NCBI RefSeq assembly: GCF_037975245.1
Contig: NC_092581.1
Coordinates: 8,089,501 to 8,153,500 of the forward strand
Length of the DNA: 64,000 bases
Reading direction: 5' to 3'
DNA from: Apostichopus japonicus
Taxonomy: Eukaryota; Echinodermata; Holothuroidea; Aspidochirotida; Stichopodidae
A program made the translations under genes and the position numbers. Numbering within the stretch: position 1 is the first letter of the stretch; each line of letters starts with the position of its first letter. Below are positions 62,573 to 64,000 of the stretch, one piece after another. A model generated the notes under the pieces. That model was not told the origin of the DNA and ran no database searches. It worked only from the letters and a program-made list of their open reading frames with translations.

Positions 62573-62660
62573 AAATACTGTATGGTGAAATACTGTATGG
62601 TGAAATGCTCTATGGTAAAATACTCTATGGTATCATACTGTGTGGTGAAATACTGTAGGG
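62573..62660 (+). repeat. 15-bp minisatellite
   Basis: About six imperfect copies of ATACTGTATGGTGAA. Confidence 0.85.
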
Positions 62661-63037
62661 GCGAATGCAGTAGCAGCCAATGTAACATACATACATCATA
62701 TGTATACACAAAGGTTGGTAATAATTGCTGTTACTCTCTCTGGTATTAAACCAAACAGCTGTCTATTGCTTCGTCATGCAGACTCATCAAGGGCATATCA
62801 TGGTTGAAGACTTCCTATATTTGCTTAGCATGAAATGGTTGGAGACTTTTCAAAGTGACATCTTCCTGATAATCTATGTTATATCCCATCACTCACGAAT
62901 GAGTTAACTGGAGTTGACTAAACATTCAGGGAATGAATACATATTGGAGGGCTGCAGCTATCATCAGCACTATGACTCCTCTGTCTGCTGTAACACTGAC
63001 AGTTGTTTAACTTCTTGCATTTGTTGTCTCTTTGCAG

Positions 63038-63177
63038 AATATGAAAATGATCTTAAAGCTAATGAGCCCATCGTTGAGGGTGTACCATTCTATGTGAAAT
63101 TTTTGGGATCGTGCCTGGTGGATCTGCCAAATGACGAGGTTCACACAGCATCATCAGTTAAAAGACTAGTTCATGAG
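63038..63177 (+). CDS. PTB/PID-domain adaptor, second coding exon (gene continues off the window)
   Basis: Encodes YENDLKANEPIVEGVPFYVK, then FLGSCLVDLPNDEV and ASSVKRLVHE. The pattern GVPFYVKFLGSCLV, two acidic residues, then a helix ending in KRLV matches the N-terminal strand and first helix of PTB/PID domains (for example KYLGMTLVEQPKG ... AIKRIV in ARH and KFLGSTEVEQPKG in GULP). Acceptor TTTGCAG; donor GAG-GTATTG in phase 0. The rest of the domain must lie right of 64000. Subfamily not assigned. Confidence 0.75.
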
Positions 63178-63296
63178 GTATTGTATCTCTATTTTGTGTT
63201 TATAGCTGCTATTGTTACTCTCTGCCATCTTTTCATACCATTTGCTTACAAAGCTGCTAAGAGTTCTTTGTAAAAGTCTTGCATGTTAAGAGAATG

Positions 63297-63682
63297 CTTA
63301 GGGTGTTGTGGTCAAGTGGTTAAGGCAGTGGACTTGTGATCTTAGAAGGATTAGAGGTTCGAGCCCTGGCCAGATCATTGCGTCCTTGGGCAAGGCGCTT
63401 TATCTCCATTGCCTCTCTTTACCCAGGTGTATAAATGGGAACCTGCAAGGTAACTTGTAAATATAGTTGTGTGCGCCGGTTTGTGGCTGCACCCTATGGG
63501 AAGTTCCCCGGGGGGACACGTGGTTGTGGTGCACTGTGGTGAAACAGGAGAGATCGATTGAATTGTGCACACTTTGGTGTGTAGGTGTGTCAAGTTACCA
63601 ATGACCAGGGTTGTAATTTTGTAAGGTGCCATTGAATGTATGTTTATGTGCAATAATGAGCACCATATAAGTGTTATAATTA
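63297..63682 (+). repeat. tRNA-derived SINE
   Basis: The head carries RNA polymerase III box A-like (GTGGTCAAGTGGTTAAGGCA) and box B (GGTTCGAGCCC) sequences. A conserved-core-like middle follows (TTGGGCAAGGCGCTTTATC, ACCCAGGTGTATAAATGGG), and the tail ends ACCATATAAGTGTTATAATT. It lies in the intron of the PTB-domain gene. It is not a functional tRNA because no complete cloverleaf is kept. Confidence 0.85.
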
Positions 63683-64000
63683 GGGAAATACTGCTGTCTT
63701 CTGACATTTGCGGACCACTAAATACCTAATTAAAGATGGATTTTCACCAAGGACACTCAAATAATCTGAATAACATGTAATTTTACCTACAAATTTGGCT
63801 GCACTCTACATCTACAGTATAATGCCAGTTGATACATTGGCTTCTAATAACTTCCCCCATGGTAACCCTTAGTTACAGACTATTGCCTTCATCTTGTAGC
63901 AGGGATAAGAATCTCACAATTTTTATTTTTGGATACCTTGACTCAATTGTCACCATCTTTTGCCAAAACTATTGGAATGCTACTACAAGTGTTACTGCTA
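63683..64000 (+). other. PTB-domain gene intron, right edge
   Basis: No feature recognised up to the window end. Confidence 0.5.

Noticed and set aside
63297-63380. Functional tRNA gene
   Set aside because: Box A and box B are present but no full cloverleaf, and the sequence continues into SINE core and tail sequence.

Overview
The window is animal (metazoan) genomic DNA. It has short exons with GT-AG introns, long AT-rich introns, and decayed non-LTR retrotransposons, a tRNA-derived SINE, DNA-transposon ends and minisatellites. The repeat style, with frequent TAGGCCTA-like words, suggests an invertebrate deuterostome such as an echinoderm; that is inference and weakly supported.

Three protein-coding units are readable, all on the + strand. 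(1) An RPGR orthologue occupies 2099-44353. Sixteen coding exons join in one uninterrupted frame (2502 nt, 833 aa). They encode an N-terminal RCC1 propeller, an acidic low-complexity tail (poly-Asp/Glu) and a C-terminal CAAX box (CVVL). (2) Inside the 23.9-kb intron between RPGR exons 8 and 9 lies a putative giant mobile element of about 21.5 kb (10622-32105). It is bounded by imperfect 23-bp terminal inverted repeats and sits in a TG microsatellite within an older repeat. On the RPGR strand it carries exons for a KMT5A/SET8-like SET domain (12896-14370). Further on are exons for a protein with three 86-88-aa repeats, zinc fingers, a tyrosine-recombinase-like domain and a Myb/SANT-like C terminus (24999-29662). 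Large satellite arrays in the element repeat the same CCAA-NN-GGGGAC core that forms its termini. (3) A PTB/PID-domain adaptor gene starts at about 49968, has its second coding exon at 63038-63177, and runs off the right edge.

Layout: 1-1913, minisatellite and a broken LINE on the minus strand. 2099-9804, RPGR exons 1-8, with a non-autonomous hAT element (2434-4086, 8-bp target duplication) in intron 1. 10622-32105, the putative giant element. 32106-33600, an older GGTCA-rich repeat that forms the insertion context. 33670-44353, RPGR exons 9-16 with several intronic minisatellites. 44354-49967, intergenic with a dead CR1/L2-type LINE. 49968 to the end, the PTB-domain gene and its roughly 13-kb intron, holding a 2-kb TIR element built around TCACGCGAGTCAC motifs (54513-56566) and ending in a SINE.

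The strongest lead is the nested element. It combines a chromatin-type SET methyltransferase, a recombinase-like fold with most catalytic positions kept, a Myb/SANT-like putative DNA-binding end, and tens of internal copies of its own terminal motif. Whether the SET and recombinase exons form one transcript cannot be settled from sequence alone.
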